Assembly (NCBI RefSeq): GCF_013093415.1
Contig: NZ_JABFBC010000001.1
Location: 496,001 to 560,000, forward strand
DNA length: 64,000 nt
From: Halovulum dunhuangense
Lineage (GTDB): Bacteria; Pseudomonadota; Alphaproteobacteria; Rhodobacterales; Rhodobacteraceae
Direction: 5' to 3'
Of this stretch, positions 1 through 6,350 are shown one piece after another. Below the pieces are notes generated by a model. It had not been told where the DNA came from. It was given only the letters and a program-made list of their open reading frames with translations, and did no database searches. Position numbers and translations under genes: made by a program. Numbering within the stretch: position 1 is the stretch's first letter; every line of letters starts with the position of its first letter.

Positions 1-1
1 G

Positions 2-460
2 TTGGGCCCCTTTGCCGCCGGTGCGGTCTTTTCCTGCTTTGCGCTGGCCATGGCCACGGGGCGCTTTCTGGGCGACGGGCTGGCCGAGCGTCTGGGCGCC
101 GGCCGGGTGCTGGTCGGATCCGCCGCTCTGGGCACGCTGGGCATGTTCGGCTTTGCCATGGCCGGCGGGCTGGTCCCGGCGCTAGTCTGCGCGCTTGTTC
201 TCGGGCTGGGCGTGGCCAACATCTACCCGCTGGCCATGTCGATGGCCGCGGAAGTGCCCGGCCGCGCGCCGGGGGACGCGATCGCGACCGTGGCCTTCAT
301 CGGCTTCACCAGCTTCCTGGTCGGCCCGCCGCTGATCGGCACCGTCGGCAGCCTGCTGGGCCTGCCGGTCGCGCTGGCGCTTCTGACGCCGCTCGCGCTT
401 TATCCGTTGTTCATGGCGCGGGGGGTATTGCCCGTCCTCGCCCGGCCAAGACAGGCCTGA
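2..460 (+). CDS. MFS transporter, C-terminal part (cut by window edge)
   Basis: This is the C-terminal 152 residues of a major facilitator superfamily permease; the start lies left of the window. The visible part is almost entirely hydrophobic and holds about five membrane segments. A loop with GRFLGDGLAERLG resembles the conserved MFS loop motif (G-x-x-x-D-R-x-G type) between helices. The substrate cannot be read. The stop is 3 bases before the next ATG, so it is probably the first visible gene of a short operon with the HAD phosphatase. Confidence 0.75.
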   Translation: MGPFAAGAVFSCFALAMATGRFLGDGLAERLGAGRVLVGSAALGTLGMFGFAMAGGLVPALVCALVLGLGVANIYPLAMSMAAEVPGRAPGDAIATVAFIGFTSFLVGPPLIGTVGSLLGLPVALALLTPLALYPLFMARGVLPVLARPRQA

Positions 461-463
461 GCC

Positions 464-1078
464 ATGGCCCGCCGCCCCGAAGCCATCGTCTTCGACATCG
501 GCAACGTCCTGATCGAGTGGAACCCCGAGCGGGTGTTCGACGAGATCATGGGCAGCCGGGCCGCGCGCGAGGAATTGTTCGCCACCGTCGATCTGCACGG
601 CATGAACGACCGCATCGACCGTGGCGCACCGTTCCGCGAGACGGTCCATGCCGAGGCGGCGAGGCATCCGAGGTTCCGCGCGCAGATCGAACAGTGGCAT
701 ACGCGCTGGCTGGACATGGCCTCGCCCGCGATCGAGGGGTCGTGGCGGATCCTGCGCACGCTGCGCTCGCAGGGCGTGCCGGTCTTCGCGCTGTCGAATT
801 TCGGTATCCAGACCTTTGCGCTGGCCGAGGGGGTCTATCCGATCCTGAACGAGTTCGACCGCCGCTACCTGTCGGGGCAGATGAAGGTGATCAAGCCCGA
901 TCCCCGCATCTACGAGATGGTCGAGCAGGACTGCGGCCTGTCGGGGGCGCAACTGTTCTTCACCGATGATCGCGCCGACAACATCGCCGCCGCCGATGCG
1001 CGCGGATGGCAGACCCACCGGTTCACGAACCCCGAGGCGCTGGCCGGGGCACTGCGCGCGCGGGGCTTCCCGCTCTGA
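464..1078 (+). CDS. HAD-family phosphatase (YihX-like)
   Basis: A 204-residue haloacid dehalogenase superfamily hydrolase. Motif I is FDIGNVLIEW with the nucleophilic Asp at residue 9. The second motif-I position is Gly instead of Asp, as in the YihX (alpha-D-glucose-1-phosphatase) group. Motif II is the Ser of ALSNF, motif III Lys is in KVIKPDP, and motif IV is FFTDDRADN. It should be a cytosolic small-molecule phosphatase of unknown substrate. The ATG lies 3 bases after the MFS stop. Family placement is firm, substrate is not. Confidence 0.85.
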   Translation: MARRPEAIVFDIGNVLIEWNPERVFDEIMGSRAAREELFATVDLHGMNDRIDRGAPFRETVHAEAARHPRFRAQIEQWHTRWLDMASPAIEGSWRILRTLRSQGVPVFALSNFGIQTFALAEGVYPILNEFDRRYLSGQMKVIKPDPRIYEMVEQDCGLSGAQLFFTDDRADNIAAADARGWQTHRFTNPEALAGALRARGFPL

Positions 1079-1082
1079 GCCG

Positions 1083-1170
1083 AGGTTCTTGCCGCGGCGG
1101 CATCCTTCCGCTAAGGAACCGCGTCCGCCTTTCGGGGCGGAATGAAGTCTCCGCAACCTTCTAAAAAACG
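1083..1170 (+). promoter_or_regulatory. Structured leader upstream of yhhQ-type gene
   Basis: The 102-base gap before the transporter can fold into several helices. TCCTT (1103-1107) pairs with AAGGA (1113-1117). TCCGCC (1124-1129) pairs perfectly with GGCGGA (1136-1141). The right arm of the second helix can instead pair as GCGGA (1137-1141) with TCCGC (1150-1154). In that state the loop GAAG (1144-1147) could pair with CTTC (1158-1161) ahead of an A-rich run, an H-type pseudoknot. YhhQ-family genes are known targets of preQ1 riboswitches, but this sequence does not fit a preQ1 consensus that I know. Structure is seen, function is inferred. Confidence 0.3.
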
Positions 1171-1180
1171 GAAAACGCAC

Positions 1181-1807
1181 ATGTCCCGTGGAATTCTAGC
1201 CGCCGTGGCCGCCATGGCCGCGGTGGTCGTCGCGTCCAACATCCTTGTCCAGCACCTGTTCGGCCAGTGGCTGACCTGGGGTGCGTTCACCTATCCGCTG
1301 GCCTTCCTGGTCACCGATCTGACGAACCGGCTTCACGGTCCGGCCGCCGCACGCCGCGTGGTGCTGGCCGGCTTCGCGACCGGGGTGGTCTGTTCGCTGA
1401 TCGGCAGCCAGATCGAGGGCGAGTACGGCCCGCTGGTCAGCCAGCGCGTCGCCATCGCCTCGGGCACCGCCTTTCTGGTCGCCCAGTTGCTGGATGTCGG
1501 CATCTTCCAGGCACTGCGCAAGCAGGCATGGTGGAAGGCGCCGCTGGCAAGTTCCGTCCTGGGAGGCGCGGTCGATACGGCGCTGTTCTTCTCGATGGCC
1601 TTCGCCGCCAGCCTGTCGGCGCTGAACCCGGTCGAGGACGTGTCCTGGGCGGGCGAGGTTCTGCCGCTGCTGGGCATGGGCCCCGAGGCGCCGCTCTGGG
1701 TGTCGCTTGCGGTTGCCGATTACGGCGTCAAGCTGGGCATCGCGATCCTCGCTCTGATCCCTTTCCGCCTGCTGGTCCGGCGCCTGCGCCCGGTGGAAAA
1801 TCTTTGA
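1181..1807 (+). CDS. yhhQ: Queuosine precursor transporter (YhhQ/VUT family)
   Basis: A membrane protein of 208 residues with about six hydrophobic segments, matching the VUT/COG1738 family that imports queuosine precursors (preQ0/preQ1) for tRNA modification. Family marks are TYPLAFLVTDLTNRLHG near residue 30, the buried acidic/basic pairs, and SQIEGEYGPL. The ATG at 1181 (MSRGIL) is preferred over an in-frame ATG at 1142, which would add a polar stretch and fall inside the structured leader. No strong SD is visible before 1181. No other queuosine genes are in view. Confidence 0.8.
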   Translation: MSRGILAAVAAMAAVVVASNILVQHLFGQWLTWGAFTYPLAFLVTDLTNRLHGPAAARRVVLAGFATGVVCSLIGSQIEGEYGPLVSQRVAIASGTAFLVAQLLDVGIFQALRKQAWWKAPLASSVLGGAVDTALFFSMAFAASLSALNPVEDVSWAGEVLPLLGMGPEAPLWVSLAVADYGVKLGIAILALIPFRLLVRRLRPVENL

Positions 1808-1832
1808 CTTTCGCCCCTGCCGTGGCACCATC
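1804..1832 (+). promoter_or_regulatory. Possible promoter for the leader ORF/hslO unit
   Basis: TTGACT (1804-1809) and ACCATC (1827-1832) are separated by 17 bases, overlapping the stop codon of the transporter. The -10-like element has the CCAT core seen in alphaproteobacterial heat-shock (RpoH) promoters, which would suit the hsp33 gene downstream. This is a pattern match only. Confidence 0.25.
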
Positions 1833-1867
1833 GACAGCAACGGCAACCAGCGAAAGGAGGTGATCCG

Positions 1868-1924
1868 ATGTCTATGGGGATTTTCGGAACAAAGGTCGGG
1901 TTCGTGCAGGAGGTTGCGCGCTGA
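1868..1924 (+). CDS. 18-codon leader ORF with maximal Shine-Dalgarno
   Basis: ATG at 1868 opens an 18-residue reading frame ending at TGA 1922-1924; the peptide is MSMGIFGTKVGFVQEVAR. It is preceded by GAAAGGAGGTGATCC (1852-1866), a 15-base perfect complement of the 3' tail of alphaproteobacterial 16S rRNA, with 7 bases between GGAGG and ATG. Such an SD on a tiny ORF argues that it is translated. The peptide is not rich in one amino acid, so it is not a classical attenuator. It resembles the N-terminus of ribosomal protein L3 of other bacteria (GI-G-TK-G-Q), which may be chance. Function unknown; it sits 217 bases upstream of hslO. Confidence 0.6.
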   Translation: MSMGIFGTKVGFVQEVAR

Positions 1925-1946
1925 CGGACAGCTCCGGCGGCGACGC

Positions 1947-1964
1947 GGCCCCCTGACAGGGGCC
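1947..1964 (+). terminator. GC hairpin after the leader ORF
   Basis: GGCCCC (1947-1952) and GGGGCC (1959-1964) form a 6-bp stem with a CTGACA loop, 22 bases after the leader ORF stop. There is no T-run, so it may be a pause or regulatory hairpin rather than a true terminator. Confidence 0.4.
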
Positions 1965-2002
1965 TTCCTGCCCGGCAATTCCGAAAAATCGCTGAAACGG
2001 GG

Positions 2003-2025
2003 CAGGCCGCGGCATCCGCGGCCTG
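2003..2025 (+). terminator. Strong 10-bp hairpin between leader ORF and hslO
   Basis: CAGGCCGCGG (2003-2012) and CCGCGGCCTG (2016-2025) form a perfect 10-bp stem with a 3-base loop, followed by TTCCATTT. It could terminate transcripts from the leader ORF or act as an attenuator for hslO. The rest of the 334-base gap from 1808 to 2141 shows no other gene. Confidence 0.5.
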
Positions 2026-2141
2026 TTCCATTTGCGGACCTGGATGCGCCCGACTTGGCATTCGTGCCCCGGATGCCTATGTGGTCCCACCCAAGGGCGC
2101 CATGGCCGCAGCGGCCGACGCCCGAAGTTCGGAGACATGCC

Positions 2142-3125
2142 ATGACCATTGCAGGCCAGATTGCCTGGGACGATACCGTTCTGCCCTTCCAGCTCGACCG
2201 TGCGGACACCCGCGGTCGCGTCGCACGTCTGGACAAGACGCTGGAGCAGGTGCTGGATCAGCATGCCTATCCGGCACCGGTCGCGGCCCTTGTCGCCGAG
2301 GCGACGCTTCTGACCGCGCTGATCGGCCAGACGGTGAAGCTGCGGTGGAAACTGAGCCTTCAGATACGCGGCGACGGGCCCATCCGGCTGATCGCCACCG
2401 ACTACTTCGCCCCCGCATCGGAGGGCGAGGTCGGGCGCCTGCGCGCCTATGCCAGCTATGATGCGGACCGGCTCGAGGGGCTTTCTGGCAATCCCTTTGC
2501 CGGGCTGGGCAAGGGCATGTTCGCCATCCTGATCGACCAGGGGCCGGGAACGGTCCCCTACCAGGGGATCACGCCGCTGGCGGGCGGCTCGCTCGCGTCC
2601 TGCGCCGAAACCTATTTCGCGCAGTCCGAACAGCTGCCGACACGCTTTGCCCTGGGCATGGCCGAAAGCTTCACGCCCGGCCATCCCGGCGCGTGGCGCT
2701 CGGGCGGGGTGATGATCCAGCACATGCCCAAGGCGTCGCCCTTCGCGCAGGGCGGGGCGACCGGCGAGGGCGGGCTTCTGACCGCCGACGACATCCTGAC
2801 GGGTGACGAGGCCGAGGACTGGAACCGTGTGACCACGCTGCTCGAGACGGTGGAACTGACCGAGCTGGTGGGGCCTCATGTGACGCCCGACCAGCTGCTG
2901 GTGCGGCTCTTCCATGAAGAAACGCCGCGCGTGTTCGAGGCGCAGCCGGTGGCCTTCGGCTGTACCTGCTCGCAGGAAAAGGTGCAGCAGTCGCTGTCGA
3001 TCTATTCCGCCAAGGACATCGCCCACATGACCACGGACCAGGGCACGGTGACTGCCGACTGCCAGTTCTGCGGCGCGCATTACGTGCTCGACCCCGAGAC
3101 GCTGGGTTTCGAGGCGAAGCGCTGA
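2142..3125 (+). CDS. hslO: Hsp33 redox-regulated chaperone
   Basis: A 327-residue cytosolic holdase of the Hsp33 family, active on unfolding proteins under combined heat and oxidative stress. The C-terminal redox switch is complete: Cys274-x-Cys276 (GCTCS) and Cys307-x-x-Cys310 (CQFCG), which bind zinc when reduced. The N-terminal substrate domain includes LTALIGQTVKLRWKLSLQ. ATG 2142 follows GGAG with normal spacing; the open frame continues upstream to 1860, but that part is leader, not protein. It heads a hslO-nudix-cca operon. Confidence 0.93.
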   Translation: MTIAGQIAWDDTVLPFQLDRADTRGRVARLDKTLEQVLDQHAYPAPVAALVAEATLLTALIGQTVKLRWKLSLQIRGDGPIRLIATDYFAPASEGEVGRLRAYASYDADRLEGLSGNPFAGLGKGMFAILIDQGPGTVPYQGITPLAGGSLASCAETYFAQSEQLPTRFALGMAESFTPGHPGAWRSGGVMIQHMPKASPFAQGGATGEGGLLTADDILTGDEAEDWNRVTTLLETVELTELVGPHVTPDQLLVRLFHEETPRVFEAQPVAFGCTCSQEKVQQSLSIYSAKDIAHMTTDQGTVTADCQFCGAHYVLDPETLGFEAKR

Positions 3126-3169
3126 GCGCGGGCTTGCGCCGGATGCGGCGCGGGCCCATCTTGCCAGCG

Positions 3170-3787
3170 ATGACGCTGCATGACCTGACCCTTGACCGGC
3201 TTTCGCGCGCGCTGGATGCGCCACGACCGGGCGCGTCCTCGGATTACGACCTGAACCCCGAAATCCGCGCGCATCTGCCCGAGGGGCGCAGCCTGCGCCC
3301 CGCCGCGGTGCTGGTCCCGGTGGTCGAGCGTCCCGCGGGGCTTTCGGTGCTGCTGACCCGCCGCTCGGTGCGGCTGCGCCACCATCCCGGCCAGATCGCG
3401 TTTCCCGGCGGGCGGATGGACCCGGGCGATGCCAGCCGCTGGCATGCCGCCCTGCGCGAGGCCCGCGAAGAGATCGGCCTTGCCCCGGAACTGGTCGCGC
3501 CGCTGGGCCGGCTGGACCGGCACGAGACGGTGACCGCCTTCGATGTCGAGCCGCATGTCGGGCTTGTCCGCGGCGATTTCGTCGTAACCCCCTGCGAGGA
3601 CGAGGTAGCCGAGGTCTTCGAGGTCCCGCTGGCCTTCGTGCTGAACCCCGCGCATTTCCAGACCCACAGCCGGATCTGGCAGGGGACGCCGCGGCAATAC
3701 TGGGCGGTGCCGTACGGGCCCTACTACATTTGGGGCGCCACCGCCCGCATGCTGAAAGGCTTGTCCGAGCGGGTGCTCACGGCATGA
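3170..3787 (+). CDS. NUDIX hydrolase, probable CoA pyrophosphatase
   Basis: A 205-residue NUDIX enzyme. It carries the CoA-pyrophosphatase signature LLTRRSVRLRHHPGQIAFPG followed by a Nudix box with GGRMDPGD and LREAREEIGL. The first box acid is Asp with an 8-residue spacer, as in the NUDT7/NUDT8 group, which hydrolyses CoA and acyl-CoA to 4'-phosphopantetheine and 3',5'-ADP. The start is uncertain: ATG 3170 (MTLHDLTL) gives a normal N-terminus, while in-frame ATG 3143 and TTG 3134 are also possible. Its stop overlaps the cca start (ATGA). Confidence 0.85.
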   Translation: MTLHDLTLDRLSRALDAPRPGASSDYDLNPEIRAHLPEGRSLRPAAVLVPVVERPAGLSVLLTRRSVRLRHHPGQIAFPGGRMDPGDASRWHAALREAREEIGLAPELVAPLGRLDRHETVTAFDVEPHVGLVRGDFVVTPCEDEVAEVFEVPLAFVLNPAHFQTHSRIWQGTPRQYWAVPYGPYYIWGATARMLKGLSERVLTA

Positions 3788-4959
3788 GCGGTCCCCTTGC
3801 CGCCGAGGACTGGCTGCGCAACCCCGGCACCCAGGGCGTGCTGGCCATGCTGGAGGCGGGCGGCCACCAGGCCTATTTCGTGGGGGGCTGCGTGCGCAAC
3901 GCGCTGCTGGGCTGGCCCGTGGCCGATATCGACATCGCGACCGATGCGGAACCGGCACGGGTGACGGAACTTGCGCGGGCCGCGGGCCTGCGCTGCGTGC
4001 CCACGGGGGCCGAACATGGGACGGTCACGGTGCTGAGCCATGGCCCGCACGAGGTCACCACCTTCCGCCGCGATCTGGAAACCGATGGCCGCCACGCCGT
4101 CGTGGCGTTTTCCGACAGCCTGGAGGAGGATGCGGCACGGCGGGATTTCACCATGAACGCGCTTTACGCCGACCGGCAGGGCGCGGTGCTCGACCCGATG
4201 GGCGGGGGGCTTGCCGATCTGCGGGCGCGGCGCCTGCGCTTCATCGGCGATCCCGCCGAACGGATCCGCGAGGACGGCCTGCGCGTTCTGCGTTTCTTCC
4301 GCTTCAGCGCGATCTATGCCGCGCCGGGCGCCCCGCTCGACCCCGAAGGGATGGCCGCGGTGACCGCCGCCCATGCCGCGCTGCGCCCCGTGAGCCGCGA
4401 ACGGATCGGGGCAGAGATGCGCAAGCTGCTGGGGGCGGCAGATCCGGTGATCGCCCTGGAGGGCATGGCCGCAAGCGAGGTGCTGGAAGAGGCGCTGCCC
4501 GGCGCGAGGGCGGAACTGATCCGTCCGCTGGTCGAGGCCGAGCGAAAGGCGGGAAAAGCGCCGCGCTGGATCCGGCGTCTGGCGGCGCTGGGCAAGGGCG
4601 ACTGGGCCGCTGCGCTGCGCCTGTCACGCGACGAGGCGCGGGCGCTCGCTGCGATCCGCGCCTGCCGTGCGGCCGATCTGCCCCCCCATGCGGCTGCGGC
4701 CGAACATGGGGGAGAGGCTGCGACCGACGCGGTTCTGATGACCGCGGCAGAAGGTGCGGAAACCCCCGCGAATTGGCAGTCCGACATCGCCCTTGGTGCG
4801 GCTGCGCAGTTCCCGCTGCGTGCCGCGGACCTCATGCCGCCGCTGGAGCCGGGGCCGCAACTGGGCGCGACCCTTGCGCGCTTGCGGCAGGCCTGGATCG
4901 ACAGCCGCTTCACGCTTGACCGCGATGCGCTTCTGCAACATTGGCGTCAGGGGTGCTGA
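3784..4959 (+). CDS. cca: CCA tRNA nucleotidyltransferase / poly(A) polymerase family
   Basis: A 391-residue class II nucleotidyltransferase that adds or repairs the 3' CCA end of tRNA. The head domain has FVGGCVRNALLGW followed by the catalytic acidic pair DID, and the template-type motifs RRDFTMNALY and EDGLRVLRFFRFSAIY that place it in the PcnB/CCA family. It starts inside the stop of the NUDIX gene (4-base overlap), so the two are translationally coupled. CCA-adding versus poly(A) activity cannot be told from sequence alone, but alphaproteobacterial homologues next to a NUDIX gene are usually annotated as CCA enzymes. Confidence 0.88.
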   Translation: MSGPLAAEDWLRNPGTQGVLAMLEAGGHQAYFVGGCVRNALLGWPVADIDIATDAEPARVTELARAAGLRCVPTGAEHGTVTVLSHGPHEVTTFRRDLETDGRHAVVAFSDSLEEDAARRDFTMNALYADRQGAVLDPMGGGLADLRARRLRFIGDPAERIREDGLRVLRFFRFSAIYAAPGAPLDPEGMAAVTAAHAALRPVSRERIGAEMRKLLGAADPVIALEGMAASEVLEEALPGARAELIRPLVEAERKAGKAPRWIRRLAALGKGDWAAALRLSRDEARALAAIRACRAADLPPHAAAAEHGGEAATDAVLMTAAEGAETPANWQSDIALGAAAQFPLRAADLMPPLEPGPQLGATLARLRQAWIDSRFTLDRDALLQHWRQGC

Positions 4960-5124
4960 TCAGCCCCGGCGGTTGTCCTGCCGCTCGGCCCAGATCTTGC
5001 GCAGGGGCACCACGACACGCACCGCACCTTCATAGATGAAGGGCAGGTAGAGCAGGCCAAAGGCAACAAGGTGAAAGAACACCAGCCACCGCCAGCCAAG
5101 GAAATCGATCAACTCGAAAAACAT
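4960..5124 (-). CDS. Small membrane protein, 54 residues
   Basis: A minus-strand ORF of 54 codons, from ATG 5122-5124 to TGA 4960-4962, directly abutting the cca stop on the other strand. GGAG lies upstream of the ATG with good spacing. The protein begins MFFELIDFLGWRW, has one or two hydrophobic segments (about residues 10-32), and ends in a basic tail (RKIWAERQDNRRG), typical of a small inner-membrane protein with a cytosolic C-terminus. I do not recognise the family. It lies downstream of hemF on the same strand, about 95 bases away, so the two could be co-transcribed. Confidence 0.65.
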   Translation of the reverse strand: MFFELIDFLGWRWLVFFHLVAFGLLYLPFIYEGAVRVVVPLRKIWAERQDNRRG

Positions 5125-5220
5125 CGCGCGCTCCTGTCAACTTCGCGTGACACTTTAGTGCAATATCGCCCGAGGGCAATGGATTCGCCGTTCACTTCGT
5201 GGTGGGGTTGTGGCTGCCGC

Positions 5221-6117
5221 TCAGGGCCACTTCGCGATCGGTGGCAGGCTCATCAGCACGGCTTCGGGGTTGTGGCCGGTCTGCAGGCCGAACTGGGTGC
5301 CGCGGTCGTAAACCAGGTTGAACTCGGCGTAGCGGCCGCGCTTGACCAGTTGCCATTCGCGGTCGGCTTCGGTCCAGGGTTCCTTCAGGTGCTTTTCGGT
5401 CAGCGGCACGAAAGCGTCGATGAACGCGCGGCCCACGTCCCGGGTGAAGGCGAAATCCGCCTCCCAGTCGCCGGTGCAGTGATCGTCGTAGAAGATGCCG
5501 CCGACGCCGCGCGCCTCGTTCCAGTGGCGGATCATGAAATAGTCGTCCGCCCAGGCCTTGTAGCGCGGGTAATAGTCCGGGTCGTGGCGGTCGCAGGCGC
5601 CTTTCAGCACCTCGTGGAAGAAGGCGGTATCCTCGGCCACCTCGACCATCGGGTTCAGGTCCGAGCCGCCGCCGAACCACCAGGCGCCGGGGGTCCAGAA
5701 CATGCGGGTGTTCATGTGCACCGCCGGCGTCTTGGGCGAGCGCATGTGCGCGACAAGGCTGATGCCGCTGGCCCAGAAGCGCGGATCCTCGATCAGGCCG
5801 GGGATCTCCTTGCGGGCGGAAAGGCTTCGGCTGGCCTGCGCCCCGAGCGTGCCGTAGACGGTCGAGATGTTGACGCCCACCTTCTCGAACACGCGGCCGC
5901 CGCGCATCACGGACATCACGCCGCCGCCGGCGTCTTCCTCGCCCTCGCCGGCGCGCCGGGTTTCCTTGCGCTCGAAACGGCCGGCAGGCAGGTCGGCGTA
6001 GGGGCCCCAGTCCTGTTCGTCCTCGAGCCGTTCGAAGGCGGCGCAGATCATGTCGCGCAATTCGGCGAACCAGGCGGAAGCCCGTGCCTTTCGTTCGTCG
6101 AAATCGTTCTGCGTCAT
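5221..6117 (-). CDS. hemF: Oxygen-dependent coproporphyrinogen III oxidase
   Basis: A 298-residue cytosolic enzyme that converts coproporphyrinogen III to protoporphyrinogen IX with O2, feeding heme and bacteriochlorophyll. Hallmarks are HMNTRMFW, the glycine-rich WWFGGGSDLNP, and the C-terminal YAEFNLVYDRGTQFGLQTG. ATG 6117 is chosen because GGAGG lies just upstream; the frame stays open to 6315 without conserved sequence. The anaerobic HemN counterpart is not in this window. Confidence 0.94.
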   Translation of the reverse strand: MTQNDFDERKARASAWFAELRDMICAAFERLEDEQDWGPYADLPAGRFERKETRRAGEGEEDAGGGVMSVMRGGRVFEKVGVNISTVYGTLGAQASRSLSARKEIPGLIEDPRFWASGISLVAHMRSPKTPAVHMNTRMFWTPGAWWFGGGSDLNPMVEVAEDTAFFHEVLKGACDRHDPDYYPRYKAWADDYFMIRHWNEARGVGGIFYDDHCTGDWEADFAFTRDVGRAFIDAFVPLTEKHLKEPWTEADREWQLVKRGRYAEFNLVYDRGTQFGLQTGHNPEAVLMSLPPIAKWP

Positions 6118-6170
6118 TCCCTGCCTCCGGCCATTCGTCACCGGCTCACCAAACGCCGCCCGTCGGGCGG

Positions 6171-6176
6171 TGTCAA
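6171..6176 (-). promoter_or_regulatory. Possible -35 element of the hemF promoter
   Basis: On the minus strand TTGACA lies about 55 bases upstream of the hemF start. No convincing -10 hexamer follows at 17 bases, so this is weak. Confidence 0.2.
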
Positions 6177-6255
6177 CTCGATGCCGGCTGACAAGTCGGG
6201 GGGAATCGTGTAAGTCGCGCACCGAAGCTGATGGAGGGTGCTGAATGACGTTTGA

Positions 6256-6289
6256 CCGGACCGCAGAACTGGTGTGACCACCGGTCCGG
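6256..6289. repeat. Inverted repeat upstream of ABC exporter genes
   Basis: CCGGACC (6256-6262) and GGTCCGG (6283-6289) are perfect 7-base arms around a 20-base centre that itself contains GGTGTGACC. It lies in the divergent gap between hemF and the exporter pair, 61 bases before the exporter ATG. It could be an operator or an mRNA hairpin. Confidence 0.35.
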
Positions 6290-6350
6290 AGGGGCCGCGT
6301 GTCCCGCACCGTCATTCGAACTATCCTTTTCCGCGCGAGGAGCGCCCATC

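Noticed and set aside
1137-1170. Assignment of the yhhQ leader as a preQ1-I riboswitch
   Set aside because: The order of stem, A-rich tail and pseudoknot strand does not match the preQ1-I layout, and the conserved loop sequence is missing.
1860-2141. Upstream extension of hslO to GTG 1860
   Set aside because: The extension overlaps the extended SD and leader ORF in another frame, contains two hairpins, and adds sequence unlike Hsp33; ATG 2142 has its own SD.
6171-6193. TGTCA-N13-TGACA near hemF as a PpsR/CrtJ site
   Set aside because: PpsR sites need 12 bases between TGT and ACA; here there are 17.
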